DNA from: Hemicentrotus pulcherrimus
Lineage: Eukaryota; Echinodermata; Echinoidea; Camarodonta; Strongylocentrotidae
Direction of reading: 5' to 3'
Assembly (NCBI GenBank): GCA_003118195.1
Contig: BEXV01000086.1
Coordinates: forward strand, 220,164-284,163
DNA: 64,000 bases
Under the pieces are notes generated by a model. That model made no database searches. It worked only from the letters and a program-made list of their open reading frames with translations, and was not told where the DNA came from. Below are positions 11,601-25,549 of the stretch, piece after piece. Each line of letters opens with the position of its first letter. Position 1 is the stretch's first letter. Made by a program: the position numbers and the translations under genes.

Positions 11601-14600
11601 TAAAGTAATAAATATATGTCTTTAACTTAACGCTACTTTATGTTTTAACCGCTTTATCTGTCGAAAGAAAAAGATGGAGTTTTAGTTTTTAATTTGATAA
11701 GTCTTTATGCCTAAATCAGTGTTTCATGGAAACCCATTACAGCTTCATGAAAGTGCTTATTTGAAGTGAAAAGCAAACCATGCAAAATCCGACAAGAAAT
11801 TTAAAGTAATAGAGGAGAACTATGACAATAGAATTAAGAACGTGACTGCTATAAACTGTATGAATACACATTGGTGAGGAGGGTTTAATATGTAATGTAC
11901 TGGCAAACAATGAAGTGTGTGGTGCGAGAGGGGCGGGCGGGGGAGAGGATCATGAGATAAGAAATTAATTGTAAGATATTGACAATGTATGTCCTGACCA
12001 AGTATTTAATGCAATACAATACAAGTACTATATAAATACAATTAAATATCCAAATAAGAAGTTGATAAATGAAATTGAGCAAAAGTACACTATTATTATG
12101 ATTAAAAGTTTGCTATCTCTGGCCGTGAGATAAGGTGCGTGATAAGAATATAAACAGCGCCACCAAGCGTTGTAACTAAGGACAATTTAGAAGCTGGTGG
12201 TAAACCTACCCTTTCAAAATTCTCCAAGAATTTCCCATCATGCTTTGCGATGCCTACGGCTGCGGAGACGTGATTGGTCGTTAAATACAATTGGCTAATT
12301 AGCATGGAGGGTCACGTGACAGTGTAAATGAATCTGTCGGTGATGGTATCTGTTTTTCATCTGTTGACTCTCATAGTTCATGTACAGGGTGCCTCGTAGG
12401 AAATGTTACCAGTGTTGTGGAATGGTAAATCCAACGTCTCGAGTAAATAAAGAACTTGACTCCAGTGATCAAATTGAATAACTGATTAAATAACAATGGC
12501 CTGTGCACAAAGATTAATTTAAGAAGCATTGCAATATTACCATAAATGTACTTTTATTATAAGTGATCTGTCATTGAACTGTTATAAAGGATAACTTAGT
12601 GAAAGTGGCTCTCTTTTCGAGTCAAGGATTTAAATTGAATACAGTTTATTCTTTTGTTTAATGGTACATGTATAGTGGTTTCTTAATGTTTTTAGTATCA
12701 TTTATTTTTCGTGTCTTCATTTATTTAAAGATGTCTATATAAGTGATGTTGAATTATATACACGTTTGTAGACTAAATATTGTCCAAGTATTTCGAGGCG
12801 TATAACAACAGGAGAGCAAATATTCAAAATGAAATCGATCATTGTACATGATCTATGATCTTCACTGCCATATGTTTTGACGGGACACTGTGTACAACTT
12901 GCCCAAAGGAAACGGAGCTGTTTATAAGTGATGATAAGATAGCCATTCAGCTCTTCGCTATGTGAAGCCCGCCGAACTTGGCAGTTGTTACACGCATTCC
13001 CCGAACGTATTCATGCCCCTCCATCCGTCGTGTTTCCACGCGTCGCCTGTTTACTTTCAACATTTCTCACCAAACAACCCGGGGCGAGACTAATCAGTTT
13101 CTTCAGACACTTCAGTGGGCGGTACCATTTTGGAGGGTGTTCCCCGTAGCTTCACTGGGCAACTCGAGCCAGTTAAAATCTTCAAGCGAGTGCATGTTGA
13201 TACGAAGTGCATACTCAGCACGAGAGCCTACTTTGGAGATAAAGTTTTAAGTGTGAAAAAGGCAAATCGCTTTTCTTTCTTTAATGAAAAGAAGTTGTTT
13301 TTTATCGAAATGTGGATAGTGTCTCCACATCTTATGAAGATGTATTTTATGTAAAGTGTCATGAAGACATTGTTAACCAGCTAGATAATAGAGTTTGAAG
13401 AAACACTGTTTGTCTTTCCAATATGTATACAACTGTAGGTACGGTGTTGCCTGTTGGGATTATCTGTGTTCCTATCACTCTATTTCAGGCATTTGTTATC
13501 AATGGGAATTATTATCAATGAGAACGCTTCTTTTATTCCACTTCATTCTTTTAGTGGTGGCATTGTCTCCTGATATGAAATGTCACTCCTGTCCAAGTCC
13601 ACTCTTATCACACTCCATCTGGAGTCGTAATCAAAGAATGAATTAGATCGGGTCGCAATGGATCAACGCCATATGTTTAGGACTATGGTTAGGACATGAT
13701 CTGAGAGATATTACACGCACGTGTATGCTTCATTAACAGAAGGTAGCTAATAGGGAGCCATTGCTGGGTTAATACTGAAATCTTTCATCACATAATCCAT
13801 TGCCGTTGCTCTGCTTTCATTGTTTTGGAATTGCTAAGGTCAAAGAATGTGCCTCATAATATGATACTTCACAAGTTGAGCTTGTATTTTACCAATCGCT
13901 ATAACAAAACTTTATTTCGAAAAAAAAAAGTAAATAAAAAAATGCGTTACATTAATTGGCATCTTAACTTCATTTAATTCCCCTTTGTCTAGAGCGAAAA
14001 CGACCGACACTTTACTTTTATGTATGGTATTGTGTATGCTGATATTTCTAATTGTATGTTGCTAAGTCAATTGGTAAATGAATGCGTGTTAATTAATCCG
14101 AAGTTTATAATCAGGATAAGAGCCAAAGGGCGTTAATCATGTGTAAAGTACGGGTCAATTCCCTTCTGGCTTCTAACCGTAGTTTGTAGTGATGTCTTCG
14201 TCTGAATCGGAACTAGAATATTATGATACCGATATGAAAAAGTGTCACAGTCAAAGAGAATGTTTCGTTCGCATTCTGCAGACTGTCTTGCCAGCGGAAC
14301 ATACACGTACATTCACAACCTTGCCTACTTCTGAGGTCTGTGCCTGTAATGATGTAATTAGGCGAATTTCGACGGTCACAATCAACATACAAGCAATTGG
14401 CCTTCTGGTTAAACTATGATGTCAGCAGCGATAATTTGACATGTGCTATCTCAGTTGGCATGCCTCCGCGTGGAGCATTACATCCTGTAGGCGTATAATA
14501 GGAAAAGGAGGGGGTGCTGGGCGGGGTAAGGGGCAGACTAGGGAGGATGGTGGGGGAGGGGGCGTAGAGATGTTAGGAGGAGACGGAGGGAGGGGTGAGG

Positions 14601-17600
14601 ATGGGGGAAATAAGGATGGAGACGAAAACATGAAACAAGAATGGTAAGGAAAACAAAAACAATTACGACTAATGAGGAGAATACGAGGAGGAGGAGAAAG
14701 GAGACAAAGAGGAAGAAGGCGAAGAAATAGAGGAAGAAGGAGAAGAAAAAGATGAAGAAGAAGAAGAAGAAGAAGAAGAAGAAGAAGAAGAAGAAGAATG
14801 TTATATCTTTCTTTATTTATTTCCAACATAATGGGGTGGGAAAGCCATGCCCAAGTTTGAGAAGGCTCGCCTAAGAAAGGCGAAGAAAATGAGGATGAGG
14901 AGGAGAAGAAGAAATATACGAATAACGAGACAAATTATTTTTGTAAAATACCACAGAAGAGCTTTCTTTGATGAAAAGAAATAAGAGACTGTCATAATTC
15001 TAAATTCACTCTCTCTCTCTCTCTCTCTCTCAGCCGTTCATTACCCACTAATATTAGCCGGAGGGTAGATGGTGATGGTTGAGGGATGAGGAAAGCATCA
15101 CTCCTACTCTGATTTAGATAGATTATTTACATCTGGCGAGAACATCGTGACCTACGAATAGTCTTAGAGTATTAACTCTTGTTGTTACAATGTCCACAAC
15201 GAGACACCATAGCTCGAAAGAACCACCACTCTTAATTTGCCCAGGCCATGTCATATCTATTCCGATATAAGCAAGGAACCAGTACATTTTATTCTTCTCA
15301 ACTTGGGTCCATTTTAGCCTCTTATGTGTTATAAATGCAAAGGATACACAATGCTGTTTGTAAGGCATGGAAACAAGTTTGGTTTTTCAAACTAGTTCAC
15401 ATGATAGGAAATGTCTTCTTCAGAGAGGCATGTTTATGAATGAAACAGTTGTACCGTAATTCCTTGACGCCATATTAAGTTGCTGCATTTCTTCATTTCA
15501 ACTGTATGTTTCCTACCATGTTAACTGTATCCTGCTGTGTATAGTCATGCCATGTCAATGGGAGATAGTTGCGTGTGGTAAGATTAAACAATTTGTAAAT
15601 ATTTAATGATTTGTACAGGTACCGTCATTGCCTCGCCTTATTATACAAGTTGCGATTGGTCCGAATTGATCATAAATTATGCTTACTTGGAATGATAGAG
15701 ACTTGACGTTGATATGAAACTCGGGTTGTGTCGCTTTTTTTAAGATCAATGTGTAAGGCGTAGCCCAAAGTCAAAAGTCGATGATTACTTCAGCTTGCTA
15801 TCTAAATCCGAAACACAATATTTTACTGATCTAAGTAACGTCGTATTTTTGTTGAAAACTATGTTGGTAAACACTTAATAACCCTTTAAAGTAGTGGGAG
15901 CCCCGAATTCGCCCAATAATTTGATGGCGAAATTTCACTTAATTTGTATCATAATGTGACAAAGGGTGTCATTTAAGACACACTTTTGCAAAGATGCTTT
16001 TGAAGACAAATAACATAATTTGGGTCTTCTATATTCGACTTAAGTCACATTTGTCTTGAATATTCTTGCAGAAATGTGTCTCACATCACATCGTCTTTCA
16101 CATTATGAGACAATTTAAGTGAAATGTTTCAATCTAATTTGTGGGGCTCCCAACACATTAGAGGTGCTTTAATTGACGGATTCGCAAATATTAATAACAA
16201 AATCTTTACTTGGGATAAACGGAGTCTTGAAAGCTGTTTGATATAAAAGTATACCTCATAATAATATTTTGGTCTTTATAATTTAATTTTTCTTATCTGC
16301 TAGGGGATCTTTTGCTGGTGGTGAAGAGCAAAGATGTCACCCAGGAGCAGCAGGAGAAAGAGCTCCAGGCCTCAAAGAGAGAGTGCGGCCAGCTCCGCCG
16401 GGAAATGCTGGCCAAGGAGTCCATCCTTAAACAGCGCCTCGGGGAGGAGGAGTCCATGAAAGAGGTGTTGGAGCAACAGCTCCGGATTGTTGAGGAGAGA
16501 GCAGATGCACTGCAGGTTGGTGGATTGAAGATGCTGATGATGGGGATGTTGTTGTTGGTGGTGACCTAGGGGATGGTGGTGATAGTGGTTGTGAGATGGT
16601 TGTAGTGGTGGTGGTGCTTGTGGTTGGGATGAGGGCCTCTTTAAGAATTTAGGAGAGACGTGGAGAGAAGTCGGAGAACAGACTCACTACATGTTGGTGA
16701 TGGGGGTAGAGATTGTGATCGTGTTTGTGGTGATGGGGGTAGAGATTGTGATCGTGTTTGTGGTGATGGTTGTGACCAATGTGGTGGCGTGGTGATGGTA
16801 GTGATATTCGAGGTATCCTGTAAATGTTATCAACTTAATGAGTTCAATTCTACTTTTGGCTATTCATAGTATAAAAGACAAACATCTAATATATTTAATT
16901 TCTCATTTTTATTCCCATATCTGATTTTTTTTCTTCACCCTCTTCCTCTTTGCATTCAATGACCAAAATGCTAAATCAAGGATCACCTTCAAGACGAATG
17001 CAAGGGCGCCCCCTCGCAGAGTGACGTGAAATGTGCGCCACCCGACGTTACAATATCAGACGAGACTACTACTACCTCAGAAGAAAAACCTTTGCATGCC
17101 AAACAAACTGATCAGGTAAATGCTTTATAATTTGGTAATTGTTATAAGCAGTGGCGTATCGTGGTTCTCTTGGAGGAGGAGGAGGAGGAGGAGGGGGGGG
17201 GGCGGGGAGTCGGCGATCTCCCTGGATGAATGAGATATATCAGGAAAAGGCTTTATTGCCCAAGCTAAGTTGTGGATGGGTGTCCATCGTCCTCTTTTCA
17301 CGTTTAATTCCTGTTCTCACCTGCTTTCTCAATTCCTTTCTTTTCGCCAAACCATTGGTCTCGCCACTGGTTGTTAGTGTGTACCCAATGTAGCTCAACA
17401 AGAAGCTCAACAAAGGTTTTAATATCTTTGATGTCCTTACATTCTAAACTCTCTTGTAACAAATCGTCACCAACTGTCCCTTTTGTCTTTTTATGTTGAT
17501 GGTGTTAAGTTTATAAAAGTACATGTACTATTTGTGACGTTTTACAGTTTTTTGTCTGCAAAATTAATTAGCTCTCAAGAAAATTTGCTTCTTTGAAGCA

Positions 17601-20600
17601 TATCTGAATGAAAAAAAAACCTCGTATTTGGTAAAGGTACTTACTCTTTTGGGAATAATAAATGTTCTAAGATATTTTAGACAACCACACGTTTCCTGAA
17701 AAGAACAATACATTTACTTCTTAAATCAGCAGTAAAATGGTATGATAAGCTTTTGTAGACCTATACATTTAATTGCGACCATTTAAAAAAACACTCACCA
17801 CTTGTCTCATCAGGGATTCTGGATGCAGCGAGTGGCTGCACTCGAACGCGACCTCGCTGAGGAACGCCAGCGATGTCGAGCAGCGGAGAAGCGAGCTGAG
17901 TTACTAGGAGGCGATGTCGCCGAAGCCCCGCCGCAATCACCACGACCAGGGGAAGGCGAGGAGACGGCTCTAAGGGAACGAGAAAAGGAGTTACTCAAAT
18001 TTGAGGTAAGAATATTATACTGATAATAAAACGTGTTTTCTTCTTGATACAACCCATGTTGAAAATTGTTGCAAGGACCTTCTAACGCCAAGGAACGTTG
18101 TTTTAACACTATTTTAATGTGTGTGTCATTAATACCCTGGACAAAATGCTTCACCTAATTGAACTGTTTACAGGGTTATTGTCACCAAAATGAATTTGAC
18201 CTTTGAATTGAGGATTGAACTTTCAGGCGTCACTCGTAAAATTAATATTAAAATAGGAAACTGGGAACATATAGGGAATTAGGCTTACCTTTTATTTGAG
18301 GATCTTCTAAATATATCAAGAATTACATTGCAAACAAATGGTTCGTTATGAATATCTTTATTGAAAATTAATGATATCAAGGGGGCTAAAATCACTTCAT
18401 GGAAATAAATAACTGCAAAATGCCAAAGCGGGTGAGAGGAGTATGAAAACAGTTTCGATCTCCGTGACGGGATGTCCCTTTCTACAAAGTATAGAGCGTG
18501 AATCAGATCGAAAATAAAACGACTGTTTCGATTCCCCTATTCCCAATCGCATTATTGTCAACATGACAATAATATATAAGTTGGCAGGTTCAAGACAATT
18601 CAAACTTTGCACCTGTTATTTCACATACACCTTGATATAATTTTGACAGAGCAGTAAAAACGGTTCCCCGATTGTTGGAGCTGTCAGTTTCTTGCTCCTT
18701 TGATCGGAATGAACTGTCCCGAATATGTCAAGCTAAATCGATGCTATCTGGTTGACTTTTTTAATCAGATCCGTGCATCTCTTGACAGTATTCCACTAGT
18801 ATTTCCTCTATCTAGCCACGCTGAGGTGTAAGCATAATTGGCCTTTATAACGTTATGACACTAGATGGATTGTTAAGATTCGATATTGGCATCAAGATAT
18901 TACGTCTTGTACATTTGAAAACTATTCCTACCAAACCGAAGTTCAAGTATGTATCTAAATGGACACCCAGTAGATGAACAACCCATGAGACCAATACAGA
19001 TGTAGGTCTCTTGAACCCTCATTAAAGTTGTCATCTAATGGCTGGTCGGTTGTGTGAAAAGTCGATCTCGAAAACCCTCTGATAAATTTTCAGCCGGTCG
19101 TCATTCTTGTAGTGAATCGGTCTGGCGGTCTATCGGTCACGATGTCTGTCGGTCGTATGGATCATTAGTCGTGTTGGCTCTCGGTCTTGTGAGCTGTAGT
19201 CATAAGCAAGTGGACGAAACTCTCTCATGATTTATGGGTCATTCTACTAAAATTATCTAGGTCATAAGACCTTTCTGTCAAAATCATCATAAACAAACTG
19301 GCAGAGCCCTTTTCTGTCTTGTCGTTTAATAACTACCCTCTCCCATTTGGACAATGTTAACTTCCCTTTCCTGTTCATGCCATTTTATGGCTCATGTTAT
19401 CAATTTGAATGCAATAACTGAAAGGCCTTTCTGCCAGACTTTTAAATTCAGGCCTTTGAAAAAAAGGTCGAAGGCCTTTCCCAGTTGTATTGATCGTCTT
19501 CTCTTTCCCAGAACTTTTCAAGAACTTTTCAAGAACTTCCTTATGTTACTTAATTCTCCTATCGAACGTGACTTTCCTAGTTTTGCTTCTTCGAGCCTAC
19601 TCAATATAACATAATTTGTTTCGTCTAACGATCTTCATGATCTATACACGTCACACTCTGGGGAACAAACCTAAAGTCAGCACCATGCATAGGTCATTGA
19701 CTGGTGACGCGTATATTTGTATCCTTTGGTTTGATTTCCATGCATCATTATTTTGCATGCTGGTTTCAAACGGATATATCCTTATCTTCGCTTAGTTTGT
19801 GTAAAAATGACTGATATTATTTTGCCATCCAAAGAAACATGTCTAACGTTTGCAGAATACCTTTCGAGATTGTTTGTGCACTTTTGTACAAGTCAGTTCT
19901 CTATTAAATAACTGGATGGATCCAGATCGGGAATTAAGGACCAGTTGAAAAGCAGCTTTAGCAAACAACTTTAGCAGATAGTTAATCTCACATCAAAATT
20001 GATTTTGCCGCGGTTTGGGATGCGGTTCGTGGGTAATACCTATGATGTTAAATCAGTTACTCTCATCCTGCCGAATCTGTCTGTCTTTCGATTCCCCGAA
20101 GAAGGCGCACTTCACAATGATATTTCATGTTTCGCGTTTAAAGTCATCTTCGTGCATCACCCAACACACAGCAACAGAAGCACTGCTTCGGCATTTGGTC
20201 CTGGTACTGTATAGAAAATTTTCAGCGAAACTGACGTGTTTTATAGGAATCCATATTGTGTAATTTTGATATCGTCATATTGTTCTCAGAGAGCATCTCT
20301 GTTCAAAGGGGAATTTAATGTTAATGTGACATTGACATTTGGTATAAATTCTACAAGACGCATGTCACTGTCCGCACACATTCCTTGCAGCTGTCGAGAT
20401 ACAGTTCTCATGATATTTTATGAATTCAGCATGTTTGATGGGAATATTCGGAATTATGTAGCAAAAATAATAATAATAAATAAATAAAATACGGGGAGAC
20501 AGCATGAATATTAATCAAAAGAGAAAAAAAGAAGAATAAAATCCAAAACATTGATTGAAGATGGAAAGGAAAAACAGAAGGAGAAACGTAGCAGCGGTAG

Positions 20601-23600
20601 GAAGAAAGAAGAGGGTAAAGGGAAGGACTAATTCAACAGCTTGCTTTAGATGTCACTATATTTAGGGGAGCGAGAAGAGATGAGGAAGAAGTGACGAAAT
20701 ATCAAATAAATATATTAGAGATTAGCAAAACCAATTCAATGACTTCAGTAGACTTACGATTAATGTTCAGATAGAGGGAAAGCTCGCCTGTATGGAAGCA
20801 AATTTATTCCCCTTACATTGATTCACCTAGGCCCTGTCAGCCCCAACTTCCGATGTTGCGTTTGAAGGGAAGTGGAGAAAGGGAGGGAGTATAAACCTCG
20901 AGTTTAGCTTGCAAGAAAAGGCAAATCCTCCACAAGGTCGGGATCGTATAATTTTGAGAGTCAAAATAGGAAACGTTCTTTTAGATTGCGTTTCAAGCTT
21001 ACCGGTCCGTGTTCTTTTTCCAGATAATGTTTGTGATGGGGGAGAGACGTGCCCCACCCCGCCTCGTCCTTAGACTCGACCTACACAAACAAATGTAGTT
21101 GAGTTCTAAGATCCGAGTTCCCTTTTAGTATTTTTAAGTGGATTCTTCATTTCCAATGATTAGACTGGTCAAAAGGGTGTAGCATGTATATCCTTTCTTG
21201 GTGGGAAATGTAATATGGTTTTAATGCAGAGACATGCATGTCCCTGGTTTATGTATTGTTTTTAAACTATTAATAAATACTATAAATTTCAACTCCGTTT
21301 TCCTCCGCCTCCTTTTGTAGCATGGTTATTGCTATTCTACAAATTAAACCAAATACCTTGTTAAGTGTACTTGATAAATAAAACTAATATATATTGGAGA
21401 AACAAAATAAACTATAAAAAAAACTCTGTACCTTGACATGTGAAGCATTTACCCCCTCATGCAAAATTCGGGATTATACATAATTTTAAAAATGCAAAAA
21501 TGCACACATAAAAAGACCTAGACAGAGGTTTACACTCAAAGAGATCACATTTTGCCACCGCCTTACAATAACGATCTACCAATTTACACATGACTATGAA
21601 GTGCTAATCGCTTCCGAATTTATCGTTTGTGTTCAGCAAAGTTAATGGCGCTCAATCGCCCGAAGAGTTGTCTATAGTGCAATGCCAATAGCCCCCCAGA
21701 GCATGGGAAATATCCAATGACTCGTCTTTCTATTTATATACCGGTATGTGGTGATGTAGCACTATTTCCAATTAACAACCCGAATGGTCATCTATACTGG
21801 TGCCTCGTACCCTTCCACTATCGCGCCTGTAGTAGTGTGCAGCTAAGCTGAGTTTGTCGATTGGTCTTCAGTGCTATTGCATGGGTTTGTAGACTGAGGT
21901 GTCATAGTCGAGTGGTTTAAATACTTGACTGGAGATGCGAAGGTCGTGGTTCGATCCCTGGCACGGCACTCAAGTCCTCAAGCAAGGTATTTTATCTACA
22001 TTGCTTCTCTCCAGTCAGGTTTTAAATGGGTACCGGGTAGGATGTGAAAGTCATAGTTATTTGCTCAGCATCGTTAGATGAACATATGTTTTAATTCCTT
22101 ATTTTATTATGGTTATGGAGTATTGCAAAGAGTTACTGACTACAGCATTATCAATAAACACCCATAAGCAAATGTATTCATTTCAACTATATTTAGTTAT
22201 ATACGAAATAGACGACTACTCTCCTATAGGCCTCTGTAAAAATTTTAAATTGGTTCCAAGCCATTTATGAAATAAGCATGGCTTCCTGAAAACTGCGGTT
22301 TATCTTGCTCCAGAAGATAAACTTGTTTTTCTACTCAATTTTATATCAGCTAGTTTATAAAAGATAATTTATTCAAAAGAATAGTAAATGATATGGACCT
22401 GCTATCTCAAAATTGCAACAGTTCAACACATTATATGAAGTAGTTCTCAGTAATTACCTTCATTCTGATAATCCCAATTTTCGCAAATTGGATCGATTAC
22501 ATAGGATTATGATAATATCTTATTACACTTCAACCTCGATTAAGTAAATTAGATAACTAACCCAACCTTACCCCAAACTCATACCGTGCCACAAAATCTT
22601 TCCGCTGTCTTCTTAGATTGACTTAACGGTCTGTCCAGAATATAGGTGCGGGATATAAGAGACGCTTTGAAGAATCTTAAGTGCAATGTAGTGGGACTCC
22701 TGTAGGAGTACATGAATTGGGTGGGATCATGTCTAGGGGTAACTGGTGATGTTTAAATGCAAGGTCGTCTGGGGTTAAAATTGGAATCTGTTCCTTAAAG
22801 GTCGTGGACACACCCACAAAGTGTTTCCCTGATATGTTGATGCTTGCAATCCATTATGTTAACCCTTTTGATTTCGTTGCGCAACAACAAGTATGGTATA
22901 ATGTTTCCTGGGAGAAATTTCAATTATTTAAACAGAACGATAAATCGATCTTATTTACTGGGTGTAAGCCACAAATATGTTTAAATAAAACAAGTTTGGT
23001 GTTAAAGTCTTTATAACTATGTTTCTTCATTAAAAAGTTGTTTGTTTCATCAGATATTCTGAACTTGAATAAAAGAGGCCACTTTCTCTTATCGTTATAG
23101 CTTACGTTCTACAGAGAAGTGAGATATTTACTTTCACTTAATAAAACTTTTGTCAGCCTATGATATTTAACAAAAATCCCCCAAAGATTTTATCTGTTCT
23201 ATCTTTTCTTATGGAATGTTTGAATTTAACATCGTCGTCCTTCTGAACTTTAAAAAATATCACAGCTAAGCCCATGTACCATCTATGCTAAAAGGTTATA
23301 ATTACAAAGTATATAGGCCTGGTGCATTAGCCGAACCAGCGGCCGAATCAAGCGGCCTGGTGATTGGTCGATCACCGTGTGCGTCGACCAATAGGCATTG
23401 GGCGTTATTGTTCCAATATCGATCGAATTATGGACCGGTCCTCCCGTAGAGTATAAAAGACCCTTGCTTACAGTAGTTATTATCACCTGACAAAGTGTAG
23501 TAGATGCACACGAAACGTCGTGAATTTTTAGATTCCTTATTGACCACATTGCGAGACAAACGAATATCACTAGCGATATTATTTTCGATACTATATCCGC

Positions 23601-25517
23601 AATGAGTAATATATTTAGCATTATATAATGATCGTTAGGCTATTGCACTTCGCCGTCTATCTTAAACTTTTCTTGGACACATTGGTATGTGGGCGCTATA
23701 TATTTTGTTTAGTGCAGGTAATCACCCCTTATTTCACGGGATATTGGTACCTGCATGATAAGGTATATACCGAAAGCGCAATCACTTTTCCTAAAACTTT
23801 CCAAGGCTTATTTAAGAATATCGTTGAAATAGGATCAAAAGCTAAGACACGTCGTGTATTTTTGTTTCTATGAAAGAGAATGAAATTTGATACAAGGGAT
23901 GCGTTTGATCTCATTTCCCCTCAATAAATATTTTGTTAAAACCATTTTCCTTTCGATATAGCTCGAAGACCCATGTGAAATTAAAATTTAGATGGTTAGA
24001 ATTAAATTAATGTGCCATAAGATCATAAATGAAAAAAAATGGTAGAAATAGATGAATCGAGCCACTGAGTTGCCAATTTATCAATATCATATTTCTATAA
24101 AACATATATTTTTAGACATGGGAATTTACCTCGTAGAAAAAGAGACCAATCCAGACAACCTTCCTGCACAGCTTGGTCACCATGAATCCATAAGTTGTGC
24201 CTATTCCCTGTCACATTAACACACCTGTTATTAATATAAGCCATAAACTTCATTTTTAAGAATGATAAGGCCAGCTCATTTATTCTTACCGGTCACACGT
24301 ATTAGAATTCCTGTTTGTGTTTTACTCATTTCCGTCATTCCGTAACTGATCGGTTCCGATCTTTAATGGCTTTGCTCCTCCCGAACCCGACCAAGCGGTT
24401 CAGATTGTCGAGAAAAAAAAAGACTGGAACGCTATAATGCTTCATGATAATGTTGATGTTTTTTGTATCAATCAGTGAGAATTTGAAATGGTAAGTCTTT
24501 CAGATAGCTTAAAGCGTGAGGCGAAGAAAGAACGTGCACATTTATTTAGAATAAATTAATATTAATATCTTCTGGTTGGAAATCGCCGGAAGTGAGAGTC
24601 TCTTCGCCAAGTTCAGAAAATGGCCCTTTGGTGCATCGGTGCAAAGATTTGTCTTCCGCTTATACCTAAAAATATTACAAAAAGTCAGGTTCTGGTCATG
24701 AATTAGGATTGCGGAAGAAAATTTCTGGGTTGTTTGATTATGTCGTAATTTAGTGTATACCATGAGGTTTTGGAATCACCAAAATGGATAAGAAATTGGC
24801 TCAATCATTATGAAGAGCACAGTCATGCACTGCACATATGAATTGATATAAATAATGTGAATTGTGACTGTTTGGTCCAAATACTTCAGCTATTTTCTGA
24901 TATATTTTGAGTATGAGGGAATTTCAAATTCTATAATATTCAGGAACATTTCTACCACGAGTTTCTTCCAATCGACAGACAAGGAATTAGAAAGCTAGCA
25001 AAACATTCGTCACCTTTGATACCCAGAACCCAATCTTTTCTTTAAGGTCTCAAGTTCTTCTATCTTGCAGGATTGTGTTCTCTAGATCTGAAGGTATTGG
25101 GATGGAAACAAAAGAAGTAATTACTTCATCTCGTGTTAACAGAGAAGACTGGAAGGGTGGCACCGTGTAAAGCTATTGTACGGGTGCCTTCCTGTACGGA
25201 TATCGCAAGATCAGTAGATGTTATCATTGTAATCACAATCTGTCTGTGCCTCCTTCATATTCGTCCATGCAAATCCCTGCGTGTATCTGCCTATTATATC
25301 CTCCCTCTCTCCCTCTCTCTTTCTCTCTCATCGTCTCTCACCCTCCTACTCTTCTTTCTCTCTTACCATCTTGTCCTGCTAATGTATCTTCCACTCCTGC
25401 TCTCCCTCTTTTTCTTTGTCTCTCTGTCTGTCTTTTTCTCTCTCCCTCCCAATATATTATTAAATTAAAGAACATAACATTGCGACATAGACATACACTT
25501 TCTCTCATTCTCTCTCC

Positions 25518-25549
<32 letters not shown>

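Larger units (their letters stand above)
9671..16303 (+). other. Rest of intron 4 (possible 3' UTR of the short isoform, then intron)
   Basis: No coding exon is seen here. The stretch just after 9670 would be the 3' UTR of the retained-intron isoform; AATAAA at 11607-11612 is one possible end. A cluster of promoter-type motifs lies at 12200-12321. A slightly GC-richer patch lies at 12965-13240. Short hairpin repeats lie at 14120-14173, a purine tract at 14500-14960, and a 256-bp foldback element at 15896-16151. The remainder is AT-rich with nothing recognised. Confidence 0.6.

Noticed and set aside
14446..14829. Leu-rich minus-strand and Gly-rich plus-strand ORFs
   Set aside because: They are translations of the purine tract, with no complex sequence.
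19020..19210. TCGGTC-rich stretch as an ordered satellite
   Set aside because: Spacing is irregular and I could not define a unit; it may be a very decayed repeat.
21896..21970. A functional tRNA gene
   Set aside because: A and B boxes are present, but the acceptor-stem pairing is not evident and the sequence continues as a SINE body.
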